Counted from the stretch's first letter, positions 36,474 to 46,764 are shown. The stretch is 64,000 nt of DNA from Antarcticibacterium flavum (GCF_006159205.1 NZ_CP040812.1:434001-498000), one strand, 5' to 3'. Notes: generated by a model not told the origin, from the letters alone. Program-made: numbers and translations.

Positions 36474-37379
36474 TTACAAATTAAAGATTTTACCATCATC
36501 GGCAAGAGCTACATTGGAATAAACTGTTTCAGCTTCAGTTTTAAAAAGGTTGAGATCTCCATATCTGGTAGAGAAATGACCAAGGATAAGCCGGCCAGCG
36601 TTGGCTCCTTTGGCTATGGCAGCAGCTTGTTTGGCAGTAGAATGTTTGGTGGGAAAAGCAAGTTCCAAATGTTCTTCAAGGAAGGTGGATTCGTGGTACA
36701 GGACAGAGACATCCTTCAATTGTTCTATTATACCCTCATCATAAACCGTATCACTGCAATATGCATAGCTTTTTGGTGGATCTGGAGGGGCAGTAACCCA
36801 ATGGTTCGGGATAAGCTTTCCATCCTCTGAAACCACATCCTTTCCCTGTTTTACGCTATTGTAGAGAGAAACATCGATCTTATACCTGGAGATCTCATTT
36901 ATAAGAAGCTTTCGGGGCCCGGGTTTTTCTCTGAATAAAAATCCGTTGGTGTAGATACGGTGCTTAAGCGGAATGGTTTCTACGGTAACCTTATCATCCT
37001 CATAAAGCAACTGAGGTTCCTTGCTATCAAGTTCATGGAAAATTAAGAGATAATTCGTCCAAGAATTGGATAACTTTAGCTGTAGCGTAATGATCTCTTT
37101 TATTCCTTTTGGACCGTAAATATGAAGGTCTGTATCCCGGTTAAGCAGTCTAAAGGTAGAAATTAGGCCTACGAGTCCAAAACAATGGTCCCCATGCAGG
37201 TGGGAAATAAAGATATGCTGGATACGGGAAAATTTAACCTTATTGCGCCTTAGTTCAACCTGTGTACCTTCCCCACAATCTATAAGAAATTTGTGGTTAT
37301 TAATATCAAGTACTTGTGCAGATGGATTGGTAAATGTTCGGGGAGTGGCGGCATAACATCCTAATATGGTAAGTTTCAT
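36474..37379 (-). CDS. rnz: Ribonuclease Z
   Basis: 301 residues. Zinc beta-lactamase-fold endonuclease that matures tRNA 3' ends. The metal site HLHGDHCFGL is present near residue 65, with DCGEGTQVELRR before it, CSDTVYDE, ESTF and GHFSTRYGD later. It ends the pyrR-pyrB-unknown-rnz run, with a 51-nt gap to the gene before it. Confidence 0.94.
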   Translation of the reverse strand: MKLTILGCYAATPRTFTNPSAQVLDINNHKFLIDCGEGTQVELRRNKVKFSRIQHIFISHLHGDHCFGLVGLISTFRLLNRDTDLHIYGPKGIKEIITLQLKLSNSWTNYLLIFHELDSKEPQLLYEDDKVTVETIPLKHRIYTNGFLFREKPGPRKLLINEISRYKIDVSLYNSVKQGKDVVSEDGKLIPNHWVTAPPDPPKSYAYCSDTVYDEGIIEQLKDVSVLYHESTFLEEHLELAFPTKHSTAKQAAAIAKGANAGRLILGHFSTRYGDLNLFKTEAETVYSNVALADDGKIFNL

Positions 37380-37430
37380 ATTTCCTGTAATTAAAGCTCC
37401 GTCACCCTGTTATATTCTTCTTTCAGCAGC

Positions 37431-37763
37431 TTAAAATCCAAGCTCCCTTTCAAGTTCTTCCATATTAATAATATCCTCTGCCTCCACCAGGGTGGGCACT
37501 ACTATCAATTCCTCTGGTATAGAATCGATGTCAATTTCCCTGCTAACAATCACAAAGGATTTTTTATTGCTGCGGTGTAAATTTGAGATTTCAAGGAACG
37601 ACAGTAAATTTTCAAGTTGCACCGGTTCTTTTTGCAGGAGATTGATAATCACATTGTCATTTTTAAACTTTTTGTGATTCTGGGAAATATAAGTGGCAAA
37701 ACCTGTAAGATCTCCTTTTTCATCTTCAAGTATCTTATACTTGTCTTTCTCTGTAATTTTCAT
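37431..37763 (-). CDS. Small conserved hypothetical protein between pyrB and rnz
   Basis: 110 residues from MKITEKDKYKILEDEKGD. A longer in-frame ORF upstream overlaps pyrB and is not used. Acidic, with alternating strands and helices (NVIINLLQKEPVQLENLLSF, KSFVIVSREIDID, TLVEAEDIINMEELERELGF), resembling a STAS/anti-anti-sigma-type fold, at low confidence. The 28-nt gap to pyrB suggests one transcript. Confidence 0.75.
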   Translation of the reverse strand: MKITEKDKYKILEDEKGDLTGFATYISQNHKKFKNDNVIINLLQKEPVQLENLLSFLEISNLHRSNKKSFVIVSREIDIDSIPEELIVVPTLVEAEDIINMEELERELGF

Positions 37764-37791
37764 AATCTTTCTTTTAAATGTTCCTCCTGCC

Positions 37792-38721
37792 TTAGGGTTT
37801 AATCTTGGAGGCCAGTAAATATATGACTGCCATTCGAATGGCAACGCCATTTTGCACCTGGTCCAGGATGATAGCCTGTTTGGAATCGGCAACATCACTG
37901 GTGATCTCCACTCCCCTATTGATTGGCCCGGGGTGCATAATCACAATTTGCTTATCCAGGGAGTCCAGTAACTGTTTGTTGACTCCAAATTGCTGGGTAT
38001 ATTCCCTTGTACTGGGAAAATAACTTATTTCCATCCTCTCATTCTGCACCCTTAACATATTTGCCACATCACACCATTCAAGAGCCTTTCTTAAATTTGT
38101 CTCCACTCCTACCCCCAAAGATTCCACATATCTTGGAAGCAAGGTTTTAGGGCCACATACCTTCACTTCTGCTCCCTGTAATTTTAAAGCAAAGATATTT
38201 GATAAGGCTACCCTGCTGTGAAGTATATCACCCACAATAACAACCTTCTTACCTTTCACTTCTCCAAGTCTTTCTCTTATGGAATATGAATCCAGGAGGG
38301 CCTGTGTAGGATGTTCGTGGGTTCCATCACCGGCATTAATGATGCTGGCATCCACATGTTTTGAAAGAAAAATGCCTGCCCCGGGGTTTGGATGTCTCAT
38401 CACCACCATATCCACTTTCATTGAAAGTATATTATTTACGGTGTCAATAAGTGTTTCCCCTTTGCTTACAGATGAGGATGACGCAGAGAAATTGATCACA
38501 TCTGCACTTAATCTTTTTTCAGCCAGTTCAAATGATAACCTCGTCCTGGTGCTGTTCTCAAAAAATAAATTGGCGATGGTAATATCCCGCAGAGAAGGAA
38601 CCTTTTTAATTGGCCTGTTGATCACTTCCTTAAAATGATCGGCCGTTTTAAAGATAAGATCAATATCGGCCTGGTTAAGGTATTTAATTCCCAATAAGTG
38701 ATTTACACTTAACTCGTTCAT
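37792..38721 (-). CDS. pyrB: Aspartate carbamoyltransferase catalytic subunit
   Basis: 309 residues. It condenses carbamoyl phosphate with aspartate in pyrimidine synthesis. Signatures: FFENSTRTRLSFELAEKRL (carbamoyl-phosphate site), GDGTHEHPTQALLD and MHPGPINRGVEI. No regulatory pyrI is nearby. It lies 9 nt after pyrR in the same operon. Confidence 0.95.
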   Translation of the reverse strand: MNELSVNHLLGIKYLNQADIDLIFKTADHFKEVINRPIKKVPSLRDITIANLFFENSTRTRLSFELAEKRLSADVINFSASSSSVSKGETLIDTVNNILSMKVDMVVMRHPNPGAGIFLSKHVDASIINAGDGTHEHPTQALLDSYSIRERLGEVKGKKVVIVGDILHSRVALSNIFALKLQGAEVKVCGPKTLLPRYVESLGVGVETNLRKALEWCDVANMLRVQNERMEISYFPSTREYTQQFGVNKQLLDSLDKQIVIMHPGPINRGVEITSDVADSKQAIILDQVQNGVAIRMAVIYLLASKIKP

Positions 38722-38730
38722 TGACTGTTA

Positions 38731-39270
38731 TTATTTTGGAATGAGATAAACTGCATCTTCTCCCTGATTTTCTTTCCAGTGTACTTTCACCTGTTCATCG
38801 TTAATAGCATCCACCTGCCTGCCGTTATAGTCTGGTTGTATGGGCAAATGGCGGCTAAACCTACGGTCTATAAAGGTGAGGAGCTCAATTTCACTGGGTC
38901 TTCCAAAGGATTGGATGGCTGTAAGTGCTGCTCTTATACTTCGTCCTGTATAAAGAACATCATCTATAAAAATGACTTTCTTATCTTCTACAAGAAAATC
39001 AATTTTGGTCTTATTGGCTTCCAGAGGCTTATCGCTTCTTCTAAAATCATCCCGGTAAAAAGTGATATCAAGTTGACCATATGGAATATCCCCAATATTG
39101 TACTCCTCCTCCAGCATTTTGATGATCCTGTTTGCCAGATATACTCCTCTTGGCTGTATTCCAATTAAAACGGTGTTCTCCATCCCCGGATGGTTTTCTA
39201 TTAACTGGCAGGCCAAACGATGAAGAATGATGTTGATCTCTTTGGAGTTAAGCAACACTTTTTGGCTCAT
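38731..39270 (-). CDS. pyrR: PyrR: pyrimidine operon regulator / uracil phosphoribosyltransferase
   Basis: 179 residues. Type I phosphoribosyltransferase fold with the PRPP loop VIFIDDVLYTGRSIRAAL and GIQPRGVYLANRI. In Firmicutes PyrR attenuates pyr mRNA by RNA binding. I see no obvious attenuator hairpin in front of this operon, so only the catalytic or a different regulatory role is supported here. First gene of the pyrR-pyrB run. Confidence 0.93.
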   Translation of the reverse strand: MSQKVLLNSKEINIILHRLACQLIENHPGMENTVLIGIQPRGVYLANRIIKMLEEEYNIGDIPYGQLDITFYRDDFRRSDKPLEANKTKIDFLVEDKKVIFIDDVLYTGRSIRAALTAIQSFGRPSEIELLTFIDRRFSRHLPIQPDYNGRQVDAINDEQVKVHWKENQGEDAVYLIPK

Positions 39271-39298
39271 AATATTTTTCGGGCTGGAATTGATAATT

Positions 39299-39306
39299 CA
39301 AAAGTA
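39299..39306 (-). promoter_or_regulatory. Bacteroidota -7 box (TACTTTTG) for the pyr operon
   Basis: Exact TANNTTTG on the minus strand, 28 nt before the pyrR ATG. No clear -33 element. Confidence 0.4.
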
Positions 39307-39394
39307 AGATTTTTTTGGAATACTTACCTGCTAAAATCTCCTTACTCTGTCTCATTAAATTTATCTTGTAGTAATTTCAAATATGTCGGGACAT

Positions 39395-39423
39395 AAAAAA
39401 ACCTCCCCGGTTTCCCGGGGAGG
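39395..39423 (-). terminator. Terminator of rpsA
   Basis: A 9-bp GC stem CCTCCCCGG/CCGGGGAGG with a 4-nt loop. The plus-strand A-run at 39395-39401 becomes the U-run on the minus strand, 29 nt after the rpsA stop. Confidence 0.88.
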
Positions 39424-39451
39424 CTTCATATTTAAGAAAACAGATTGGAAA

Positions 39452-41305
39452 TTACTTTCCTTCCATTTTATCTTTAAGGGCTTGTAGCTCTGCATTCACA
39501 TCACCAATGGTTGTTTTCTCATTGTTCTGTGCTGCAGCTTTTTTAGCTGCCTGCTTCACTATTTGCTGCTCTTCTTCCTTGTGGATAGCTGTATGAGAAG
39601 CTACCACTCTCTTGAATTCCTTATTGAATTCAATGATCTGGAACTCTGCAGTTTCTCCTTGCTTAAGCTTGCTACCATCTTCTTTTTCAAGGTGACGGGT
39701 AGGAATAAATGCAGTAATATCCTCGTTAAAGTCTATAGTTGCACCTTTGTCAACGATCTCTGTAATTGCAGCAGTATGTGTAGTACCTACAGCAAATTCA
39801 GTTTCGTATTTATCCCACGGGTTAGACTCAGTTTGCTTGTGTCCAAGGCTTAATTTACGTCCATCAACATCAAGTTCAAGAACAACAACCTCAAGCTTAT
39901 CACCTACATTGGTGAATTCACTTGGATGCTTGATCTTCTTGGTCCATGAAAGATCTGAAATGTAAATAAGACCGTCAATTCCTTCTTCAAGTTCTACGAA
40001 CACACCAAAGTTGGTGAAGTTACGTACGATACCTGTATGTCTTGAACCTACAGGATACTTGGAAGTAATATCTGTCCATGGGTCTGGAGTTAATTGCTTA
40101 ATACCAAGTGACATCTTACGGTCATCACGATCTAAAGTAAGGATTTGAGCTTCAACCTCATCCCCTACTTTCACGAAATCCTGAGCTGAACGCAGGTGCG
40201 TACTCCAGGACATTTCAGAAACGTGGATAAGACCTTCAACACCTTCAGCAACTTCAATAAATGCACCGTAGTCTGCTATAACAACTACTTTACCTTTTAC
40301 TTTGTCACCTACTGCAAGGTTCTCATCAAGAGCTTCCCATGGGTGCTTATGTAATTGCTTAAGACCTAATTGAATTATTGTCTTAGCTTCATCAAAGTCA
40401 AGAATTACAACATTAAGTTTTTGATCCAGTTCAACTATCTCATTTGGATGGTTGATACGTGACCAGCTAAGGTCTGTAATATGGATAAGTCCATCTACGC
40501 CACCAAGGTCAACGAATACTCCGTAAGAAGTAATGTTTTTAACAGTACCTTCAAGTACCTGACCTTTTTCAAGCTGTCCAATGATCTCTTTCTTCTGCTC
40601 TTCAATATCTGCCTCGATAAGGGCTTTGTGAGATACAACAACGTTCTTAAATTCGTGGTTGATCTTCACAACTTTGAATTCCATTGTTTTTCCTACGTAA
40701 GCATCGTAATCGCGAATTGGTTTCACGTCTATTTGAGATCCAGGCAGGAATGCCTCAATTCCAAATACGTCTACGATCATACCACCTTTGGTACGACACT
40801 TCACAAAACCGTTTACAATAAGGCTTTCATCGTGAGCTTTGTTCACACGATCCCATGCCATGATAACACGGGCCTTACGGTGAGAAAGGATCAATTGACC
40901 TGTTGCATCTTCACGCACATCAATTAATACTTCTACCTCATCACCTACTTTAAGGTCCGGGTTGTAACGGAATTCGTTCAGGGAGATAACACCTTCACTC
41001 TTTGCATTAATGTCAATGATTGCATCACGATCTGTAATATTAATTACTTTTCCTGTTGTAACCTCATCATCCAAAGTGTCAACGAAATTCTCTGAAACCA
41101 GTTTCTCAAATTCCTCTAACTTGGTATCATCTACAGGATCAATACCTTCTTCGTAGTTGTGCCAGTTAAAGTCTGCTAAAAATTTCTCGGGATCTTGCTG
41201 CTGGTCTGCCGCTTCTGGTTGTGACGCAGTATCCAGTCCTGCTACGTCCTGAACTTCCGGAGTCTGAGAATCCTGAACTTCCTGATTTTTGTTTTCTTCA
41301 GCCAT
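39452..41305 (-). CDS. rpsA: 30S ribosomal protein S1
   Basis: 617 residues. mRNA-binding protein of the small subunit. An acidic Gln/Glu-rich N-terminus (about 60 residues) is followed by six S1/OB repeats, visible as GKVINITDRDAIIDI, GFVKCRTKGGMIVDV, GTVKNITSYGVFVDLGGVDGLIH, GKVVVIADYGAFIEVAEG, GIVRNFTNFGVFVELEEG and AAITEIVDKGATIDF. In Bacteroidota, S1 helps recruit A/T-rich leaders because Shine-Dalgarno signals are weak. It lies 182 nt downstream of cmk on the same strand. Confidence 0.95.
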   Translation of the reverse strand: MAEENKNQEVQDSQTPEVQDVAGLDTASQPEAADQQQDPEKFLADFNWHNYEEGIDPVDDTKLEEFEKLVSENFVDTLDDEVTTGKVINITDRDAIIDINAKSEGVISLNEFRYNPDLKVGDEVEVLIDVREDATGQLILSHRKARVIMAWDRVNKAHDESLIVNGFVKCRTKGGMIVDVFGIEAFLPGSQIDVKPIRDYDAYVGKTMEFKVVKINHEFKNVVVSHKALIEADIEEQKKEIIGQLEKGQVLEGTVKNITSYGVFVDLGGVDGLIHITDLSWSRINHPNEIVELDQKLNVVILDFDEAKTIIQLGLKQLHKHPWEALDENLAVGDKVKGKVVVIADYGAFIEVAEGVEGLIHVSEMSWSTHLRSAQDFVKVGDEVEAQILTLDRDDRKMSLGIKQLTPDPWTDITSKYPVGSRHTGIVRNFTNFGVFVELEEGIDGLIYISDLSWTKKIKHPSEFTNVGDKLEVVVLELDVDGRKLSLGHKQTESNPWDKYETEFAVGTTHTAAITEIVDKGATIDFNEDITAFIPTRHLEKEDGSKLKQGETAEFQIIEFNKEFKRVVASHTAIHKEEEQQIVKQAAKKAAAQNNEKTTIGDVNAELQALKDKMEGK

Positions 41306-41487
41306 TGCTGATTAATTATTTGTATCCTGTGTCTCTTCGGAAAAAACTAAGGCAATAAAAAACACAGAAGTGATTATTGTTTTGATTTTCAGCCCTTTTC
41401 TTTTTTCCATTATTTTGCCGAAAAGGAGTGCAAAAATACAATTAAATTTTTTGATTATCAAAATACTGAAAGTAAATTGATTGCAGA

Positions 41488-42195
41488 TTATTCAGCAGAA
41501 TTTACCTCAGCAATTTTATCCAGGGAAAGTTTCAATATTTTCTCAAACTGTTCCTCTATACTCAAGGAGGAATTATCTATTTCAATGGCATCCTGCGCCT
41601 TTACCAGCGGGGAATCCTCGCGGGTGGTGTCCAGGTGGTCCCGCTCCTCCACATTTTTAAGCACCTCTTCATAATTAACCTCCTGCCCTTTTTCAATTAA
41701 CTCTTTATACCTGCGTTGAGCACGCTCTTTGGAAGTAGCCGTCATGAAAAGTTTAAGTTCGGCATGAGGGAATACAACGGTGCCTATGTCACGGCCATCC
41801 ATTACCACTCCTTTTTCCTTCCCCATTAACTGTTGCTGGGAAACAAGTTTTTCCCGTACCTGTGATACTGCCGCTACCTTGCTTACATAATTTGAAACTT
41901 CGAGGGTCCTTATTTCATCTTCAATATTTTCATCATTCAGGTAAATTGCCGCATAACCAAGATCGGGATCGAAGATGAACTTTAATTGTATATTATCAAG
42001 CTTTGCTACCAGTCCCTCTTTATCAAAAGAGGTTGGCGTGATAAGATCATTCCTCATAGCATAAAAAGAAACTGCTCTATACATCGCCCCGGTATCTACA
42101 TATACATAACCCAATTCCCTGGCGAGTTGTTTGGCAACAGTGCTTTTTCCTGTAGATGAAAATCCGTCTATTGCTATCGTGATCCTTTTATTCAT
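41488..42195 (-). CDS. cmk: Cytidylate kinase
   Basis: 235 residues. It phosphorylates CMP/dCMP with ATP. P-loop AIDGFSSTGKSTVAKQLA at the N-terminus, YVDTGAMYRAVSFYA, MDGRDIGTVVFPHAELK, and the arginine-rich lid KERAQRRYKEL. Placement upstream of rpsA is conserved in many bacteria. Confidence 0.95.
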   Translation of the reverse strand: MNKRITIAIDGFSSTGKSTVAKQLARELGYVYVDTGAMYRAVSFYAMRNDLITPTSFDKEGLVAKLDNIQLKFIFDPDLGYAAIYLNDENIEDEIRTLEVSNYVSKVAAVSQVREKLVSQQQLMGKEKGVVMDGRDIGTVVFPHAELKLFMTATSKERAQRRYKELIEKGQEVNYEEVLKNVEERDHLDTTREDSPLVKAQDAIEIDNSSLSIEEQFEKILKLSLDKIAEVNSAE

Positions 42196-42218
42196 TCCTG
42201 TTTCATTTTATAAAGGTG

Positions 42219-42226
42219 CAAAAATA
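42219..42226 (-). promoter_or_regulatory. Bacteroidota -7 box (TATTTTTG) for cmk
   Basis: Exact TANNTTTG on the minus strand, 23 nt before the cmk ATG. The -33 element is not evident. Confidence 0.4.
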
Positions 42227-42371
42227 ATGAATTCATACCGGCTGGGATAATTTTAGGATACTATTAAAGACGATTTGATTAACTAAGGAAGGGTTTACAG
42301 AAATCTCTTCAAAAACAGACATAAAGGTTATTTAAATATTATTCTATTTTTATAGGAATCATAGATATTGA

Positions 42372-44054
42372 ATGATGAAGAAAATACTGGCCACCATTAT
42401 GGTCCTGGCTGCAACCCTTTTCGGATACTATATTATAAAGACCTATCCTCATAGGATCAATATACTTTTCATGAAATCTAAAATGGAAGAAAGATTTCAG
42501 GAAGCTGTTTTGGGTGTTTATGACCGGGAGGAAAAAATTGACATACGTAAAGTTAAAAAGATCACCCATTATACTATTCGTCTTAATGATGACGATAACT
42601 GGCGTATTGACAGCAACCATATTCAGAATTTACATGATACCATACCAGTAATGCTTACTGTAGAAATGTGGGATCCAAGGGGGTTGACAAAAACTTCAGA
42701 AGGGAGAAATAATAAGAATGTAAAGCAATTTTTTAGTCTGGTTATCACTAATCGTAAGAACATTTATATTCGATGGAATCCTGAAATGGAAGTACCGGTC
42801 AACCTCTATCCCTGGAATAACAGGCCCTTACCATATATTGCCGCCTTCAGAGAATTTGCTCAAATCCTGAAAGAAATAAATCCGGAAGTGAAAATGGTTT
42901 ATTCACCGGCAGGATTCGCTGGAGCCCTGGAAAATTATCCCGGGGACGATGTGGTAGATTTCGCCAGCATTACTCTCAACAGTAAGGCTGAGAACCACCT
43001 AAAAACAAAGGAACATAAGGACCTGGGCTCCCAAATCACAAGAAAGTTACATCGCTTGCGCTTCATCAATAAACCTATATTAATAATAACTTCTGACAAT
43101 GCAGGTGACTCCTCGCACCACGACGAACTTATCAAGGTCGCTATAAAGAAGATTCAGGAAAACAGGGATATTATTTATTCGACCGAAAACTTCAAAAGGC
43201 CTTCTTCCCAGTGGGAAGGAGATCTGGACAATTTAAAAATAGGACTTTATGATCCACAAGGAGAATTGGTACATGAAAATGCTGTTAATACTGAGCATTT
43301 ATTTATAAGTTTTAAACAAATAGAAAGTGGATCATATATTAGGGATATGGAAGAGGTTATTGCCAGGAATCATGACCTTATAATTTCTGTAGAACCCGCC
43401 TGGTGGAATGAGGAAAAGGATAAAAATATTCTCAACCGCATAAAAAACGGCGAATTGGATAAGTATATTGAAAAATTCTACCAATCCATACCTGCAACGA
43501 ATAGAAATATATATTTGCGTTTTGCACACGAAATGGAAATTCCCATAACAAGGTATCCCTGGCAGAGTGCAGATCCTTTGTTATATATTGAAGCATTTAG
43601 ATATTTTATGCAATACGATCATGGTAAAGACCTTAATATATATAAAATATGGGGACCTGCCGGAGATCGTGGGTCTCTCGACTGGTGGCCGGGTAATGAC
43701 GTAGTTGATTTTATAAGTATTGCAATATATGGATTGCCAGATAAAAATATTTCAGATCCCAATAAACAAGAATCTTTCTCAAAAATTCTAAATAGAAAAA
43801 TGTTTCGGTTCAGGTTAATTGATAAACCTATTTTTATCACAGAATTTGGAGTAAAAGGAGAGGAAGAGTTTCAAACTCATTGGCTTAGAGAGGCTGCATA
43901 CATTATTAAACAACATCCCAGGATTAGAGGGATCTCTTATTTTAATTATACTGATTCACCTGAAGTGTGGGGAGATATATCACCACCACAATGGACTATT
44001 TCAAAGAATTCTTTCAGCGAATTCATAAGGATCTTAAATACTCCTTTAAAATAA
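42372..44054 (+). CDS. Membrane-anchored protein with two tandem GH26-like domains
   Basis: 560 residues. An N-terminal membrane segment (KILATIMVLAATLFGYYII) is followed by two homologous halves resembling glycoside hydrolase family 26. The second half keeps IYLRFAHEMEIPITRYPW (acid/base Glu after His), IWGPAGDRGSLDWWPGNDVV and the nucleophile-type KPIFITEFG. The first half has IYIRWNPEMEVPVNLYPW, YSPAGFAGALENYPGDDVVD and KPILIITSDNAGD. There the His before Glu and the nucleophile Glu are both replaced, so it is probably non-catalytic. GH26 enzymes cleave mannan or mixed-link glucan; the substrate here is unknown. It is an isolated gene, divergent from cmk and convergent with lon. No PUL (SusC/D) genes are nearby. 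Confidence 0.78.
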   Translation: MMKKILATIMVLAATLFGYYIIKTYPHRINILFMKSKMEERFQEAVLGVYDREEKIDIRKVKKITHYTIRLNDDDNWRIDSNHIQNLHDTIPVMLTVEMWDPRGLTKTSEGRNNKNVKQFFSLVITNRKNIYIRWNPEMEVPVNLYPWNNRPLPYIAAFREFAQILKEINPEVKMVYSPAGFAGALENYPGDDVVDFASITLNSKAENHLKTKEHKDLGSQITRKLHRLRFINKPILIITSDNAGDSSHHDELIKVAIKKIQENRDIIYSTENFKRPSSQWEGDLDNLKIGLYDPQGELVHENAVNTEHLFISFKQIESGSYIRDMEEVIARNHDLIISVEPAWWNEEKDKNILNRIKNGELDKYIEKFYQSIPATNRNIYLRFAHEMEIPITRYPWQSADPLLYIEAFRYFMQYDHGKDLNIYKIWGPAGDRGSLDWWPGNDVVDFISIAIYGLPDKNISDPNKQESFSKILNRKMFRFRLIDKPIFITEFGVKGEEEFQTHWLREAAYIIKQHPRIRGISYFNYTDSPEVWGDISPPQWTISKNSFSEFIRILNTPLK

Positions 44055-44114
44055 AACATCCTGCGCAAGCTTATCTTACGCAGGATGCCCTCAAATATAT
44101 TTTATTAACGCTTA

Positions 44115-46565
44115 TTAAAGCGTTTTCGCATTGTAAACCTTTTCATCTGTTAGAGCCATATCTATCACTTCGCTCATCTCCTTAACATAATGGAAAGTAA
44201 GGCCTTTTAGATATTCCTCTTTGATCTCCTTAATATCTCTTTCATTATCCTTGCAAAGGATGATCTCTTTTATACTTGCCCTTTTTGCTGCAAGGATCTT
44301 CTCTTTTATCCCGCCAACAGGTAAGACTTTTCCTCGTAGGGTGATCTCTCCGGTCATTGCGATGCTCTTCTTTACCTTACGTTGTGTAAATAAGGAAACA
44401 AGTGAAGTAAGCATAGTAATTCCTGCGCTGGGACCATCCTTTGGGGTTGCTCCTTCCGGCACGTGGATATGCACATTATATTTATTGAATACTTCGGGGT
44501 CTATTCCCCACTTATCTGCATTGGATTTGATATACTCCATTGCAATGGTGGCGCTCTCCTTCATCACCTTCCCAAGGTTCCCGGTAATATTAAGATTTCC
44601 CTTACCCTGTGATAAAATTGATTCTATAAAGAGGATATCCCCTCCTACCTGTGTCCAGGCAAGGCCGGTTACCACTCCCGCGACGTCATTATTCTCATAT
44701 TTGTCCCGTTCAAGCCTTGGGCTTCCAAGGATCTCAATAATATCATCATTACTTACCTTGACCTTATACTCCTCCTCCATTGCAATATTCTTGGCTGCGT
44801 AACGCACTACTTTCGCAATTTGCTTTTCAAGCCCTCGTACTCCAGATTCCCGGGTATAACCCTCAATGATCTTCTCCAGCTGCGGCCGGGCGATCTTAAG
44901 GTTCTCTTTGGTAAGTCCGTGTTCCTTCAGTTGTTTTGGCAACAGGTGTTGTTTGGCAATTTCCACTTTCTCTTCAATAGTATAGCCAGTAACATTAATG
45001 ATCTCCATCCTGTCTCTAAGAGCAGGCTGTATGGTGTTAAGACTATTTGCTGTAGCAATGAACATCACCTTTGAAAGGTCAAATCCCATTTCAAGGAAAT
45101 TATCGTGGAACTCGTTATTTTGTTCAGGGTCCAGTACTTCCAGTAAAGCTGAAGATGGGTCCCCCTGGTTTCCAGCCGCCAGCTTATCAATTTCATCAAG
45201 TACAAATACAGGATTGCTTGTTCCGGCTTTTTTCAAACTCTGAATGATCCTTCCCGGCATTGCGCCTATATAGGTCTTACGGTGCCCTCTAATCTCGGCC
45301 TCATCACGCAAACCTCCCAAAGAAATCCTTATATATTCCCGACCAAGAGCCTCTGCAACAGATTTACCAAGGGAGGTTTTCCCAACCCCCGGAGGTCCAT
45401 ACAAGCAGAGTATTGGAGATTTCATATCATTCCGCAATTTAAGAACTGCCAGATATTCAATGATCCTTTTCTTCACATCTTCCAGACCGTAATGGTCTCT
45501 ATCCAGGATACGCTGGGCCCGTTTTAAGTCAAATTTATCTTTGCTGAAATCATTCCAGGGAAGGTCCAGGAATAAATCCAGGTAATTACGTTGTATGGAA
45601 TACTCTGCCACCTGCGGATTCATTCGCTGCATTTTGGAGAGTTCCTTATTAAAATGCTTCTTTACCTTCTCATCCCATTTCTTCTTCTTGGATCGCAATC
45701 GCATTTCCTCTACCTCATCCTCATGGGAAACCCCTCCAAGTTCTTCCTGAATGGTCTTCATTTGCTGGTGAAGGAAATATTCCCTTTGCTGCTGGCTCAT
45801 ATCGCTTTGCACCTTGCTCTGGATATCATTCTTCAATTCCAGCTTCTGGAACTCAACATTCATGTATTTTAAGGTAGAAAGTGCCCGGTCTTTAAGATCA
45901 TTCGTTTCCAGTAACTTTTGTTTCTCCTCCACACTTAGATTCATATTAGAGGAAACAAAATTTATTAGAAAGGAAGGACTCTCAATATTCTTGATTGCAA
46001 AAGATGCTTCACTTGGAATATTGGGGCTTCCTTTGATGATTTGCAGGGCAAGTTCCTTAATAGAATCAATAATCGCACTAAACTCGGGATTATCTACCTC
46101 TGGTCTTTTCTCAGGCACCTCTTTGATGGAAGCAGAGAGGTAAGGCTTTTCAGAGATTACATCGGCGATTTTAAAACGTTTTTTTCCCTGGATAATTACA
46201 GTAGTATTACCATCTGGCATCTTAAGAACCCTAAGTATCCTTGCAACTACCCCTGTGCGGTGAATATCTTTTGATTTAGGATTTTCAACCTCTTCATCTT
46301 TTTGAGCAACCACTCCAATAACCTTTGTGCCGTTATTGGCATCATTGATAAGCTTTATGGAAGTATCCCTTCCGGCTGTAATAGGTATTACAACCCCGGG
46401 AAAAAGAACGGTATTTCGTAAAGGCAAAATGGGCAGGATCTCGGGGAGATCCTCATTATTTATCTCTTCTTCATCTTCAGGAGTCATTAGGGGAATTAAT
46501 TCTGCATCTTCATCTATTCCCTGAAATGACAAACTGTCAAGATTCATTAATTTAGATTTAGCCAT
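44115..46565 (-). CDS. lon: ATP-dependent Lon protease
   Basis: 816 residues. Cytoplasmic AAA+ serine protease for misfolded and regulatory proteins. The N-terminal substrate domain ([15 protein letters not shown]) is followed by a coiled region. The ATPase has Walker [14 protein letters not shown] and Walker [11 protein letters not shown]. The C-terminal protease has the catalytic Ser in [11 protein letters not shown] and the Lys in [16 protein letters not shown]. An acidic N-terminal extension of about 35 residues is typical of Bacteroidota Lon. Confidence 0.96.
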   Translation of the reverse strand: MAKSKLMNLDSLSFQGIDEDAELIPLMTPEDEEEINNEDLPEILPILPLRNTVLFPGVVIPITAGRDTSIKLINDANNGTKVIGVVAQKDEEVENPKSKDIHRTGVVARILRVLKMPDGNTTVIIQGKKRFKIADVISEKPYLSASIKEVPEKRPEVDNPEFSAIIDSIKELALQIIKGSPNIPSEASFAIKNIESPSFLINFVSSNMNLSVEEKQKLLETNDLKDRALSTLKYMNVEFQKLELKNDIQSKVQSDMSQQQREYFLHQQMKTIQEELGGVSHEDEVEEMRLRSKKKKWDEKVKKHFNKELSKMQRMNPQVAEYSIQRNYLDLFLDLPWNDFSKDKFDLKRAQRILDRDHYGLEDVKKRIIEYLAVLKLRNDMKSPILCLYGPPGVGKTSLGKSVAEALGREYIRISLGGLRDEAEIRGHRKTYIGAMPGRIIQSLKKAGTSNPVFVLDEIDKLAAGNQGDPSSALLEVLDPEQNNEFHDNFLEMGFDLSKVMFIATANSLNTIQPALRDRMEIINVTGYTIEEKVEIAKQHLLPKQLKEHGLTKENLKIARPQLEKIIEGYTRESGVRGLEKQIAKVVRYAAKNIAMEEEYKVKVSNDDIIEILGSPRLERDKYENNDVAGVVTGLAWTQVGGDILFIESILSQGKGNLNITGNLGKVMKESATIAMEYIKSNADKWGIDPEVFNKYNVHIHVPEGATPKDGPSAGITMLTSLVSLFTQRKVKKSIAMTGEITLRGKVLPVGGIKEKILAAKRASIKEIILCKDNERDIKEIKEEYLKGLTFHYVKEMSEVIDMALTDEKVYNAKTL

Positions 46566-46581
46566 ATCATATTTTAGGTCA

Positions 46582-46597
46582 AACTGTCACTACAGTT
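46582..46597. promoter_or_regulatory. Inverted repeat upstream of lon
   Basis: AACTGT-CACT-ACAGTT, a perfect 6-bp dyad 17 nt before the lon start on the minus strand. It may be an operator or a leader hairpin. Function unknown. Confidence 0.3.
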
Positions 46598-46728
46598 GGT
46601 TATTTATTTCTCTTTCAAACCTTCCTTATTTTCTTATATACCTAAGGCAGTGAGTTGAAGGTTTTTGCTGAAGGTATTATTTCAATTCCTATGCCATCGG
46701 CAATTATGAAAAAAAAATTTCATGAAAC

Positions 46729-46764
46729 TGTAACAATTCAAAGGTAAGGCTATCTTTATAGTAG
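46729..46764 (+). promoter_or_regulatory. Candidate ECF-type promoter of the sigma-factor operon
   Basis: TGTAAC (46729-46734), 16 nt, then TATCTTTATAGTAG (46751-46764) directly before the sigma-factor gene. The GTAAC element resembles the -35 of ECF-dependent promoters and would fit autoregulation. Motif-based inference. Confidence 0.35.

Noticed and set aside
37764..37898. Extended start for the small gene between pyrB and rnz.
   Set aside because: The extension reads antisense-like sequence within pyrB's 3' end and its flank; the internal MKITEKDKYK start is more protein-like.
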